Shown: piece after piece, positions 12,118-24,105 of the stretch
How positions within the stretch are numbered: position 1 is the first letter of the stretch
Layout of the letters: each line of letters opens with the position of its first letter
Assembly: GCA_028274465.1 (NCBI GenBank)
Contig: CM051455.1
Coordinates: 101,306,942-101,370,941 of the forward strand
Direction: 5' to 3'
DNA length: 64,000 bases
DNA from: Plantago ovata
Lineage: Eukaryota > Streptophyta > Magnoliopsida > Lamiales > Plantaginaceae
Translations under genes and position numbers: made by a program
Notes under the pieces: model-generated
What the model saw: the letters and a program-made list of their open reading frames with translations, nothing else
Told to the model about the DNA's origin: nothing
Databases searched by the model: none

Positions 12118-12122
12118 CAACC

Positions 12123-13739
12123 TGATAGTATGTATGTCCTAGAGACAACCTTTATTAAGGGAAAATGTGCTATTACACAGTCAACGTAATATATTATATG
12201 TTTGTTTATCCATGTTTATGTTTGCATAGGTATTTATATATTACATCAGGCATACATCATGTCATATCTTTATTTGGTTGGTCTGTATAGATATCAATCA
12301 GGTCCCCTGTGGAAGGGATCCAATGCCCGCTCTGAATAAGCAGCCTGCTACGGCCCTTCTGGGATCATGGCTACATTAAAAATGTGGAAGATAAGTGTTC
12401 CTGAGAGGATTCATCTCTCATGTGTAGCATTGGAGAGTACTATTCAAGTCGTTCATAGTTGTGTTGGTAAAACCGCTGGCCAGCGTATGGATATATTTAT
12501 GAATGGTCATAAGATATATTGCATTAACCAAGCAACTCACTCAAGCACCATGAGTGTATTATTGGGATAGACACTTCATCGATCCTAGATGCATTCGAAT
12601 CAGTCAGATGAAAGGACCTTACCATCGCCGCATTGAGTGCAACAGGCTTCAACAACGAAAGGGTAGCTTTGAGAAACCTCTCAAACGTCCTCATGTATTA
12701 ATATTGCAAATGGGACCGTCTAGGAATCCCATGATGCCTAGTAATGTTACTAGCTTAATACACTGAGGCCCTATGGGTCACACTATGTGGTGATTCAGCT
12801 ATCCGCATGACCATAGAGATGGGATTATAATTAATTAAGATTAATTATAATTAGTTGTGGCACAATTAATATTATGAGAATATTAATTGAACTAATTGTA
12901 TTTATGAGAATACAATTAAAGATTATATTTGAAAAATATAATTGAGGTTGGAATCAAAAGGATATATTAATTAAAGATTAATATATGCACATGGGCAAAA
13001 TCTAATAAGAATTGGAATTGCCTTAGACTTGCATGTGAGTCTCAAAAGTGGGACCCACATACTCCCTACATAGGCGCGGCCGAGATGTCTCCTTCCTCCA
13101 TTCAAACTTAAGGGGCAAGCTTTTCCTAATTGAGTTGTGATTTAATTAGAAGTGAACCTGGATATTAATTGGTTACCTTGTGCAATAAGAATTAGAATTC
13201 TTATTCCTTTTAGGAGTCTTAAAGAATGTTTTTTACGCTTCTATTGACCACTATATAAGTAGATGGTTAGAGAGCTTTTTATACATACATTATTATTCAC
13301 TCTTCTATTCTTTCAAGAGACAAAATAAAAAGCTCTCTCCCTCCTCCTCAAGCCAACGTCGCCGCCCACACCACCATCTCTGGTCAACCAAGTTTGACTC
13401 GAGAATATCCTAGCATTCTCTCGATAATATGTTCATCCGTGGATACCAAGGTTGAGGTTCTAAGAAGCTGTAAACTAACCTTTATTGTTTTGCAGATAAT
13501 CAAGAAGACATATTAGATATCTTCGACTTCAACAAATAGAAGATACACCTGACTATTATGAAGATCATATCGATTGGGCTATCGATTCTGTTTTAATTCT
13601 TGCTTTTGGAGTATTGTAAGTGTTCTAACTACTGTGATTCAATATACGTTATATGCATGATCAATTAGTATGCATGTTAAGAAAATATTGAAATTCCGCT
13701 GCACCGCCCTTGAGGTAATTCTGACCATATTTTCTTACA
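12123..13739 (+). repeat. 5' LTR of copia-1
   Basis: Starts TGATAGTATG and ends TTTCTTACA. Compared with the 3' LTR it lacks roughly 390 bp: around position 12300 it jumps from the motif near 25480 to the GGAAGGGATCC motif near 25873. The remainder is closely similar, with small indels. Confidence 0.92.
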
Positions 13740-13740
13740 G

Positions 13741-13752
13741 TGGTATCAGAGC
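13741..13752 (+). other. Primer binding site of copia-1 (tRNA-Met)
   Basis: TGGTATCAGAGC one base after the LTR end, complementary to the 3' end of initiator tRNA-Met, the standard copia primer. Confidence 0.93.
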
Positions 13753-15303
13753 GCATGCTAATTGATTATGTATATACGTATATGTTGTTTGATTTTTTAG
13801 TTTATGTGGATACAATTGATTCTATATTAATTCGATTTTATAAAAGTTTTGTTTTTAGATAAATTTTGAATTTATATTTTTCAAAAAAAAAAAAAGTAAT
13901 TTTATAAAACCCCTAGGGGTGGCGGAAGACCACCACCGCCTGCGACTCGCAGGCGGTGGCGCCTGAGACGATCGCAGGCGAGCTCGCCTGCGATCGCAGG
14001 GGATCTCACCTACGATAGCAGACGAGACCGTGGCCTGCTTGTCGCAGGCCACGGGTAGCGAGGGGACGTCCCGCCCCGATTAGTTTTGGGACTTTTGTAA
14101 ATTTAAAATTCGGGTTTGACCCAAAATTGAATCTTTGGAAATTTTGAGGATTGATTTTTATATTTTTAATATAAATTAGACTTAATTGTAATTAGTATTA
14201 ACTAAAGGTGTTAAGAATTAATTAGTATTAAGTTGAAGGGGTTATTTGTAATTTATCAATCTATAGTTTATTACAAATAGGTCCTTCTACTTTTGAAAAT
14301 TAAACTTAACTCCTCCAAGTTTTGAAAATTACAATCAGGTCCTTCGGGTTTTCGAAAATTGCTACTTGGTCACTAGAATTTTCAAATTTTCAATCTAGTC
14401 CAAAATTTTCAAATTTTAAATAGAGATTATAAGTATGGGATTATAATTTTCATAATGAAATTATGCAGTCATTTGTTATCCACATAGACTATTATTTGTT
14501 TGTATGCTCAATATGCTATTGTATGTCAATGCATGTTGAAATACCACGCATGTTGTATTTTACTTTACGTTCGACCGGATTGCATGTGAGGGTAGACGGC
14601 GCCCTCTTATTTGTCGGACCGCATTTTATATGTATGGGTAGGCGGCGCCCATTATGTGCTTGACCGCGTCTTAGAATTAGAATGGATAGGCGGCATCCGT
14701 TATGTGTAGACTGCTCATGCATGTCGGGTAGGCGGCGCCCGTATTTGTAGATAACTGAGATAACAACCCTCGAAGCATAAACCCCCATATAATATATGTC
14801 TTGGAATATGTATGCTTTAATATGTATTTCTGTGATGCCTTCCATAAGGGGCCCTAAGCCCTATACAGAACTTTGTCGACATTATGTATTTATCGCCCAC
14901 GATTTGCATCTTGCCGTCATAGGGACGTCTAGGATCTGCTTATGGTTGTGACTTACTAGCATTGTATTTATCGCCCACGATTTTCAATGAGAGGGGCATC
15001 AAGGTTGAATTAGATTTAACCAACCAAGAGTTGCATATGCAATTGGATAGTCCTACCAAGTTATGATGTGTTATGCATCCAGCCCCAGCAGGGGCATAGC
15101 ATAGTAGTAATTTGGATCTTGACCACTAAAATAATTGTTTGACTTTACTCGTATGCATTTGTTTTGGGGCAGTGCATATGTGAAAATAGTGGGAGCTAAA
15201 TAGCTAAAGAACCTTGTTATTTAGTTAGTTGACTTTGTTTTAGAAATATTATTTCAATAGTTGATTTATTATTTTAATTTTATATTATTTCTCCATAGGA
15301 AGA
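13753..15303 (+). other. Long 5' leader of copia-1 with GC hairpins and repeated GGCGGCGCC motifs
   Basis: About 1.55 kb of non-coding leader between the primer site and gag. At 13919-14056 it has three strong GC-rich hairpins in a row, one of them an almost perfect palindrome centred on GCGAGCTCGC. At 14589-14740 four degenerate copies of GGGTAGGCGGCGCCC occur about 45-50 bp apart, separated by GACCGC boxes. The second copia (61414-64000) keeps the second array, but its hairpin is different. The rest is AT-rich with no ORF. Confidence 0.75.
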
Positions 15304-16056
15304 ATGGTTGTAGCGTCCTCCACGCTCACTGCAGACTTAGAGTTGCAAAAGCTGACACGACCAAATTATAAGGATTGGATCCATGACATTCGAAAGGTGC
15401 TATGGCACAATGAGGTTGAGTATTTGTTTGACGAACCAATCCCTGCACCACCCACTGAGTTGACTACTGCAACTTATGATTGCTTTTATGCAACGTCAGT
15501 GGAAAATGCCAAATTTGTGACGGAGGTATTACTGAATGCTATGTCTGAGAATTTGGTTAGACCATGTCTCAACAAAGAACCATATGAGATTATCAAATAT
15601 CTCTCTTCGTTTTTGGACGCACCAAAAATGTTCGAAGTGTTCGAAGTAATCAAGATTATGCTAATCCAAATGATCCATTCGGAAGAATTGTTGCCCGAAC
15701 AAGCCAAGATGTTGATTGATTTTATCTATCAACTTGTTGGATATGGATTGGAGCTTGAAGCTAAGGCTTCGATTATCTTGATTGTAGAAAAGCTGCTGGA
15801 ATCAATCCAGAAGCCCGAAGTCGGGCCGGTATACTCACCCGTTGTTCACGATTCACTCACGATCAATAGAAGATCGAAAAGGGCTATGAAGTCCAAACGT
15901 ACTCGTGAAATTGTGAAGCATTTGAAGAAGATCCATGTGGAGGCTTGTCTTCATTGCGCACAAATAGGGCATTGGAAGAGAGACTGCTCGCTAATGATAG
16001 CGGAGGGAGCTACAAGCCACCGGCATCTAGCTCAGGTATGTTTGTTATTGAAATAA
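15304..16056 (+). pseudogene. Gag of copia-1
   Basis: A 250-aa frame with a copia gag N-terminus (LTRPNYKDWIHDIRKVL) and, near the C-terminus, a CCHC zinc knuckle CLHCAQIGHWKRDC. Family knowledge: it forms the virus-like particle and binds RNA. The spacing from the capsid part to the knuckle is shorter than usual, and some internal segments look unlike gag, suggesting frame-shifted stretches. The next frame (protease) overlaps in a different register. Confidence 0.8.
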
Positions 16057-16544
16057 ACATGACTACTTTTGACTCCAATAGTTGGGTATTAGATACAGCT
16101 CGTCGCTCACACATTTGTAATAATGTGCAGGGGCTAACTGAAGACAGGCTAGTCAAACAAGGGGAAATCCATCTACGCGTTGGGAACGACAATGTTGTCA
16201 TCGCCAAGCGTATTGGAAGATACAAGATAGATTTACCCTCTCGTCATAGATTTGAACTTGATAATGTTTATTACGTTCCTTCTGTTGTCTGCAATATTAT
16301 TTTCATTCCATTGCTAGACAATTTGGGTTTTCCTTTTGTTTTGCTAATAATACTTGTTATTTTTCGCACAACGGTTTGTATTATGGAAAGGCACATTTGG
16401 AGAATGGTTTATATTTATTGCGAAGTAATCAAACAGTATTTCACGTCGAAAACAAACAACCATCTTCAAGTTAAAAGAGTAACCCATCTTACCTATGGCA
16501 TTGTAGACTTGGCCATATCAATGAAACCCGGATTCAAAGACTAA
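15945..16544 (+). pseudogene. Protease and GAG-pre-integrase region of copia-1
   Basis: The motif WVLDTARRSHICNN corresponds to the copia protease active site, normally DTGAS/CS-like; here the active-site Gly is lost (DTARRS). It is followed by the pre-integrase stretch (NVYYVPSVVCNIIFIPLLDNLGF). The corresponding region of copia-2 reads DTACGS at about 63620. Downstream of about 16330 the frame decays. Confidence 0.75.
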
Positions 16545-16698
16545 GGAAGTTAGAGTACTTAGAACCATTCGTTTTTGAATCGTATGGAACATGTGAATCC
16601 TGTGTTAAAGGCAACATGACGAACAAAACTTTTACAGGAAACGGCGTTCGAGCCACTCGCTGCTTAGAGCTCATACACGTGATGTATGTGGACCATTC

Positions 16699-17094
16699 GT
16701 GGTTCAAGCGCGTGGCGGTTATTCTTACTTTGTTACCTTTACAGACGATTTCTCAAGATTCAGATATATTTATTTGATGAAACAAAAATCCAAAACCTTC
16801 GAGAAATTCAAGGAGTTTAGGAATGAAGTCGAGAAAGAATTGAACTTAAGCATTATAAAACTTCACTCCGATCGAGGAGGCGAATACTTAAGTCATGAAT
16901 TCCTCGATTACTTGAAGGAAAATGGAATTCAATCACAGTGGACTCCTCCTGGAACGCCTCAACTAAATGGCGTATCTGAGAGGAGAAATCGAACCTTGCT
17001 AGATATGGTGAGATCGATGATTGCATTATCAACTCTTCCAAAATATCTATGGGGATATGCGCTACAAACTGCAATCTATATTCTGTCATGCTGA
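16699..17094 (+). pseudogene. Integrase core of copia-1, C-terminally truncated
   Basis: The copia integrase catalytic triad is present: Asp in TFTDDFSRF, Asp in HSDRGGEYL and Glu in SERRNRTLL, with the last two 35 residues apart. The frame stops at 17092-17094, and the rest of the integrase C-terminus before RT is mostly deleted; only a degraded 300-bp stretch (17095-17390) remains. Confidence 0.88.
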
Positions 17095-17391
17095 AGATCA
17101 TAAAGTGATCATATCTAGAAACGCTAAGTTTTTAGAAGAGGAATATTTTCAAGAAGAAAGACTTGAAGATATGATAGAAAGAAATTCAAGAAGATAGCAC
17201 TGAGGAACATGAGCCTATTGTTATGAACTCAAGTTCAGTGGAGCTTTTGAAGTTAATGATGGCAATGAAATGACACTTTCTAGACATGTCATAGCCAGTG
17301 GGAGTCATGTGAACCGTACTACAGTTCAGACCACTCCACAGAACCAACTGTCGATCAACCTGTGCAACAAGAAGCATAAGCACAGTTTCCC

Positions 17392-18237
17392 ATGAGGGAA
17401 CCAAGGCGACGAGCGCCGCCTGTGCCTAGACCCACTGATAATGTTCGTGTTACACGAAGTCAGAAAAGAAAAGCATCAGAGACCCCAACTGAAACTGAGG
17501 TCGAGCTCCGTAGGTCAAGGAGGAATCTGAAACTTCCTCCAGTGACAAGTCTTGTGATAGAAGACATCAGTGAACTTGATGTTGGCTTGTCAGAAAAGGA
17601 AGACCCTAAGACTTACGCTGAGGAAATGAATGAAATTGACTCAGAGAGATGGCAAGAAGCCATGGAATTGGAAATAGACTCCATGTACCAAAATCAAGTC
17701 TGGAACTTGGTTGATTTGCCCCAAGGCGTTAAGCCAATTGGATGCAAATGGGTCTTTAAGAGAAAGACCGATGCTGAAGGCAAGGTACAAACGCACAAGG
17801 CGAGACTTGTGGCTAAGGGTTATACCCAAAGGTATGGCATCGATTACGATAAAACCTTTTCGTCAGTGGCGAAATTGAAGTCTATTCGAAGTCTGCTTGC
17901 AATAGCTGTATACTATGATTATGAAATCTGGCAGATGGATGTCAAGACTGCTTTCCTCAATGGCAATCTTTAGGAGGAAGTCTACATGGCACAACCAAAA
18001 GGTTTTAAGAGTAAGACCAGACCATCTGCTGTTTGCAAGCTACAAAGATCCATTTATGGATTGAAGCAAGCCTCAAGAAGCTGGAATATCCATTTTGATG
18101 AAGCCGTCAAATCATTTGACTTCATCAGAAGTGCGGAAGATCCCTGTGTCTATAGTAGACACAGCGACACTGGGGTAGTTTTCATGATTATTTATGTCGA
18201 TGACATTTTGATCATGGAAACAATGTCTCTATGTTAG
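17392..18237 (+). pseudogene. Reverse transcriptase of copia-1
   Basis: Contains all main copia RT blocks: KWVFKRKTDAEGKV, KARLVAKGYTQ, WQMDVKTAFLNG, CKLQRSIYGLKQASR and the active-site YVDDI near 18200. An in-frame TAG lies at 17971-17973 just after the TAFLNGNL block, and a one-base deletion near 18220 shifts the frame into the RNase H part. Confidence 0.92.
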
Positions 18238-19184
18238 AAGAGACAAAAGTTTGGTTATCAAGTTCCTTTTCAATGAAGGACTTGGGTGAAGCCAATTACA
18301 TCCTTGGTATTAGGATCTATAGAGATAGATCGCAAAGGATGTTAGGATTGACACAATCCACCTATATCGACAAAGTGCTTAAGCGATTTGCGATGGATGG
18401 TTCTAAGAGAGGTTTTCTCCCAGCTAGACACGGTGTGTCACTGTCAGTTAAGGATGCTCCTAAAACTGAGGAAGAGAGAAAGACCATGAACCGAATACCC
18501 TATGCCTCCGCGGTAGGATCCATCATGTATGCAATGAATTGCACAAGGCCAGATGTGGCGTTTGCGCTTAGTGTCACTTGTCGACACCAACAGAATCCAG
18601 GTATGCCTCACTGGACAACTGTAAAGAACATACTCAAGTACCTACGAAGGACAAAAGATAAGTTCTTGGTGTTTGGTAGAAAACTAGAGTTGAGAATGAC
18701 AGGTTATGTCGATGCCGGCTTCGAATCAGATCCTGATGACTTCAAGTCACAAACAAGATATGTGTTTACACTTAACGGAGGAGCTGTCTGCTGGTGCTGG
18801 AAGAGTTCGAAGCAAGCCACGATTGCTGACTCAGCCACAGAAGACGAGTACATTGATGCGTCAGAAGCATCAAAAGAAGATGTCTGGATTTCAAAGTTCT
18901 TGAAGGAATTGAGGCTTGTTCCTGCTCCTAGTCCAATAACGATTTATTGTGACAATACGGATGACGTCGCGCAAGCCAAGGAGCCTAGATCTACAAACAA
19001 TAACAAACATGTACTTAGAAAATATCACGTGATTCGTAAGATTATTGATAGAGGAGAAGTTAGTATAGAACGCGTCTCTACCACAGACAACGTGGCAGAT
19101 CCTTTCACCAAAGTCTTACTGGTGGAGGTTCATTTAAGACACTATGCTAATTTAGGGATTAAGCATAAAGGTGGATGGCTCTAG
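18231..19184 (+). pseudogene. RT C-terminus and RNase H of copia-1
   Basis: A 317-aa frame continuing the RT thumb (FSMKDLGEANYILGI) and then the copia RNase H domain with catalytic acidic residues (YVDAGFESD, SATEDEYI) and the C-terminal block TTDNVADPFTK. It ends 14 bp before the 3' LTR, right at the polypurine tract, as expected. The domain itself has no stops. Confidence 0.92.
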
Positions 19185-19292
19185 TCCAAGTGGGAGATTG
19201 ATAATATGTATGTCCTAGAGACAACCTTTATTAAGGGCAAATGTACTATTACACAGTCAACGTAATATATTACATGTTTGTTTATCCATGTT

Positions 19293-20606
19293 TGATGAAC
19301 CGCGGATGTCGTGCTCCGAGTTCAGTCAAATAATATTTGTAATTAAGCCAAAGGCAATCCACAACTACAACGAAAACCGTAGTGTAGCAGTAGAATGACT
19401 CGAGTGTCGTTCTCTCAGGACTATAACTAGCTTTATCTATTTAACAAGAGAATATAAACAGCAGACAGATAGCAAAAGGGGTTTTTCAAACAGATAATGG
19501 AGATTGGTGATACTATGATCCTTCAAAGCATAACGGGTCGATAATCATGCATAAATTCCTCGGTCTTGCATAGAGATCTTTGAATCAATCTAGTGTCATG
19601 TTGCAATTATTAAGCACTACGAAGATAACTGGTCTGACAAGTCAATCACTATTGTCCTAATGTGTTCCGTAATTATTCAACACTACGAAGATAAACTCGC
19701 GAACAGGTCGACAAGGGTCCAATTGTGCATAATAATTAATACAACATACGAGAATTTAGGTTGTGCCTGATCAACGAAATAAAGCAATGACACGGAGTAT
19801 AATGCGCGATATAGCCATTAGCATGATTATCTTCCCTTCGCTAAGAATTCACATACTACCACCAACGATAAGTTTAGCTACTCATAATAGGCATGCAATC
19901 AACAGAAATCATATAAGAAAACATGTTGAAAGATAAATAAGAATAAGTAGATTAAACTGTAAGATACAAGTTACCGAAGGTTGTCAATCTCCGAAGAATT
20001 GCGATCCTACAAGCTCCAATCCACTATGAAAAAGTGTCCCCTAAGCTACGAAATCCCAGGACAGGCCCTGGGAAGTTCCTACCTAAAACTACAAAGAGAG
20101 GTGAGAAAGTAGGTCTGGAAAAGTATGATTTTCGGAGAAAACTAAGCAACTATATATAGGCTTCGAATTACTGTGGGGCGGTTCGCCCCACACACCCGGC
20201 GGTTCGCCCGGTGTGGGGCAGTTCGCCCCACGTCTCGGGCGGTTCGCCCCAGACAATTTCTCACGGAATTCCGCATTTTCGACGCGTTTTTGGATTTCTT
20301 CCCCTTTTCGGACTCGGTTTCTGACTTTTAGTGGTCTTCTAACCTCCAGATTCGGCCCCTAGACTTCAAATCCTATCCGGAAACCTTCAGATACTCCAAA
20401 TAGGCTTCTGGAACACCAATTCCTTGTCAACTTCAATATAATTGCCCGGAAATCTTCGAATTTCAACCAAAACCTGTAAAATAAAATCTAAAGGGAAACG
20501 TGACACTATTCTAGTAAAATGCATTAAAATATAGCTAAATTAACATAGAGGATAGCTAAAATAGGTGAAAATGACTCGAATGAAAGTGTAAAATACACAT
20601 TCATCA
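19293..20606 (-). repeat. 3' LTR of the gag-only gypsy element
   Basis: 1314 bp, TGATGAA...TTCATCA. The TATA box CTATATATAG is at 20150-20159; the hairpin-rich GC block (20171-20255) lies just upstream of it on the minus strand and has one more hairpin module than the other LTR. Confidence 0.95.
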
Positions 20607-22178
20607 AACTCCCCAAATCGAACCTTTGCTTGTCCTCAAGCAACTAAGCTAGACTCTAATGCAATAAACATGCAAGACACAAAATGGAGTCTCATGCCAA
20701 ATAAAATGAACTAATCTACTGAATCTACCAAAAAACATATGAACATAAACCATATAAATCAAAGCATGAATATAGGTTTAAGAATACCTCGATTGACTTA
20801 TACACATCCACATAAGCACTTATGTCAAGACAAGATAGTCTCTCGTAACATTCTCTACCTGGACCTAGTCAGTGACGACGTAATGAAGCATGCTAAGATA
20901 CGAATGGTTGTCCCGTGCCTATGAAACTGAGGACTTACTGATGTTCCACCACGTTAAGACTTTTCCTCAAAAGAGGTCGAACCAGTACTGGCTCTCATCA
21001 AACGAAGGAGGGTTCCCTATAAAAGATAACACTCCCCTATTCTACCCATCTCCCAAGTAAAGTCTTAAACTATTCACCACTTTCTGAATGGCAGGACGAG
21101 GGTGGTCTAGAACAGATGACACTTAAGACAAAAAGATAAAAGATAAAAAACACGATTACGAACATTACAAAATGGAAAATAAGACTCAACACTTTGCTAA
21201 ACTGCTATTTGGCTTTCTTTTTTGGGGTCTTTTCTTTTTTTTCTTTTTTTTTCTTTCCAGATTCCTTTTTTCTTTTTCTTTTTCTCTTTTTTTTTTCTGG
21301 AATTTTTTCTTTCTTTTTTTTTCGATTTTTTTTTAGCCAGCAATAGCATAACAAAAAGAGAAACAAAATGACTCACACGACTTCCCCAAACCTATTCGAA
21401 AGAATAGGTTGGAGTACAAAATTTACGGAAAAAGAAAAAATAAACTCACGATACGAAAATGAAAAACAGAAACAAGTCCAACGAGGGAGTAACCCCCTCC
21501 CCAAATCTATTCGGAAGAATAGGTTATAAACAAAGGATCACACAACCTCACACTACCTCCTCCTAGGCATTTAGCAATCTCAAAGCATGGTGAAGACTTG
21601 TTGCCTCTTAGGTACATAATTACTCGGGAAAACAACCATAAGACCCTAACATGCATCATCCTATTATAAAGGCCTTCGTGAATCGCAGTAGAGAAAACAC
21701 CACTAAGTGATGTCGAGACTACCAAGCTTAACTAAGTGCAATACATAAATGTGACAATCCAAGCGAGAAAAACCTCAAACAAATTCATAGAGATGAAGCA
21801 TACGATTAATGGCATAGTTAGTTGATCTACCCAATAAAAAAGTTCAAAAAATTCGGCAATAAACTCCATATAAAACATGCAAGACTATCCTAGGAAAGCA
21901 GTAAACGTGCAAATGCAAAAAAAATTCACGAGTTTATCATAAGCATGATAAGTATAGAGATAACCAGCGATAACCTCCTCCCCAAACCTGACGTCGTCGC
22001 TCGTCCCGAACGTCGAAAGTGGATCCAAGTCGAGAGCTAATGCTTGTATAAGTGACCTATAATACTCAATCAAACTCGTGAGATAAAATATAAAGCGGTA
22101 AAGAAAGCGATAAAATCTCCGGGTTGCCTCCCGGATAGCGCCATTGTTTAAAGTCTTTGACTCGACTCCTATCCGCGC
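20607..22178 (-). other. Non-coding 3' part of the gag-only element
   Basis: No pol remnants. It contains a long pyrimidine tract (about 21210-21330, T-rich on the plus strand) and an almost perfectly repeated CCCCAAACCTATTCGAAAGAAT-like motif near 21385 and 21500. It ends at the purine-rich tract next to the 3' LTR. Confidence 0.6.
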
Positions 22179-23954
22179 CTAGCTCTCCTTTTTGCGGGTA
22201 CTGGACTTCCCCTTCACTGATCTCCCCTTCATGCCACGAACCTGTGAATAAGAAAGAACATAGGCTGCAAGACCACCGTAGTGAGTGGTGTAAGAATTAT
22301 CAGGCGGATCAGGTGGATCAGATATGGCTTGCAACACATGTTGCTTGCCATCCACTTCAATAGTGCAAGTTCTTTGGCAAATGTCCATCACGGAGCGTAG
22401 CTTAGTCAAGAACGTTCGTCCCAAGAGAATGACATCCCTCGTCCCAGGTGCAGACGCCGGCATAACTACAAAATTGGTGTATACAGATGCTTCACCAATC
22501 TTGACCAACACATTTTTCACAACGCCTTCGGGTCTCACAAAGGATCCAGCCGCCAGTTGCACAATAGCCCTATGGTCAGATAGTTTTCCAAGGCCACTCT
22601 TCTCAAACACATTCAAAGGGAGCACGTTCGAGTAAGATCCCGTGTCTAGTGTGGCACGGACATCTTCAAGTTCGCCAATCCCGACCTTAACATCGAAACT
22701 TTGAGGGAGTGGCTCGGGATTCTCTTGCTTCTTTCCACTCTCATCGGTACCAAGGTCCTTCTCTTCTTCCTTGGCTAGTGGAAGCTCTTCATCCTTGTAA
22801 CACTCGCACTTAGCAACTTGCTTAATGGTGATTTCCACTGGTTGATCTCCCACCAAGTTGATCGACATGGACCTCTCAGTGCTGCTATGTAACTTCCCTT
22901 GCTCTCTACTAGCTCTAGCTTCCAATTGATCCAGACGAGCATTGATCTTTGTCGAATCCTCCTCGTATCTCTTCAAAAACACTTGGGTGAAATCCACCAA
23001 TTTCTGTAAATTATCCATGAGAGTTGCTGACTTGGATGTAGATGCTTCGTCCTTAGGAGTAGGATTACTACGATTTCCCAAGTGAACATATTCTCGTGCT
23101 AGATCTGATCTACACATATGAGCCCCATGCCCATAATTCTTGCACACCCTACATACCTCGTTGGAGAGAGAAGTTCCGATTAGGCCACTTAGAGCTTGCC
23201 TCATCTGATTGGCGAAACCTTCGAACCTATCGCCACTCACACCATTCACTTCATGCATTGGGATCTCCTAGTTTGGTGGGGCCTCAGGTCCACGCCTTCT
23301 AACCATTGCTCTTGGATCCTTGGATTGAGATCCTTTAGCAAGCCTTTCGAAACACGCCCACACATCCTCGGCGGTCTCTTCCCAGATAGTACCACGGCAT
23401 TGGAAATCCACCACCTGTTGACTCTCATATGTGAGTCCATTGTAGAAGTGCTGGACAAGATCAGGAAGCCCAAAACCATGGTGTGGACACTTGTGCATGA
23501 GGTCCTTCAACCTCTCGAAAGCGGTGTAGATGGTCTCATTATAGTCCTGTTTGAATCCTGTGATTTGCGCCTTAAGCGCGGTAGTCAATGTGTGAGGAAA
23601 ATATTTCTCCATAAAAGCAGAATACACCTTGTCCCAGGTGTCTAGTGATCCGGCTTCCAGAGAGCCTAACCATGCCTTGGCTTTATCACCAAGCCCTAAA
23701 GCAAAAACCTTCATCCTTAGCTCATCGTCCGTTATCCCTGCTCCGGGCCTTGGAAGATTGTTGATAAAGTCGTCAATATCATTCAGGTATCCCATAACAT
23801 CTTCCCTAGCCAACCCATAGAACCTCGGGAGTTGCTGGTACATGCAACTTTTGATTTCCAAATCTCGAGTTGCAGCAGAAAGAACAATAGCTGGACCTCT
23901 CATCAGTGCTTTGTTGGGTTGAACCCATGATTTCAAAAGTGGGCGAGCCATCAC
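22179..23954 (-). CDS. Gag-protease ORF of the gag-only gypsy element, one in-frame stop
   Basis: The minus-strand frames 23268-23954 and 22179-23258 are in the same register and are separated only by a TAG stop at 23268-23270. The first holds the retrotransposon gag domain (DKAKAWLGSLEAGSLDTWD, then FMEKYFPHT). The second holds a CCHC knuckle, CRVCKNYGHGAHMC, at about residues 36-49, then an acidic linker, a retropepsin active site ATLDTGSYSNVL at about residue 205 and a hydrophobic ILLGRTFL block. It ends in a basic tail. Family knowledge: gag builds the particle and protease matures it. The stop could be a pseudogene mutation or a read-through site; I cannot tell which. Confidence 0.85.
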
Positions 23955-24084
23955 AAGACCTGAATATCTGTGACAAGCTAGGAAAGGAGTATCAGAGAGA
24001 GATTAAATAGGAAAACTAAAACTAATAGAATTAGGAATTGAATGCTGAAAATATAAACAAATTAAACAAAGAAAAGGAGTAAAG

Positions 24085-24102
24085 TCCCCGGCAACGGCGC
24101 CA
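24085..24102 (-). other. Primer binding site (tRNA-Asp) of the gag-only element
   Basis: The minus strand reads TGGCGCCGTTGCCGGGGA three bases after the LTR end TTCATCA. It is complementary to the 3' end of plant tRNA-Asp, the primer commonly used by Athila-like and TAT-like gypsy elements. Confidence 0.92.
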
Positions 24103-24105
24103 ATT

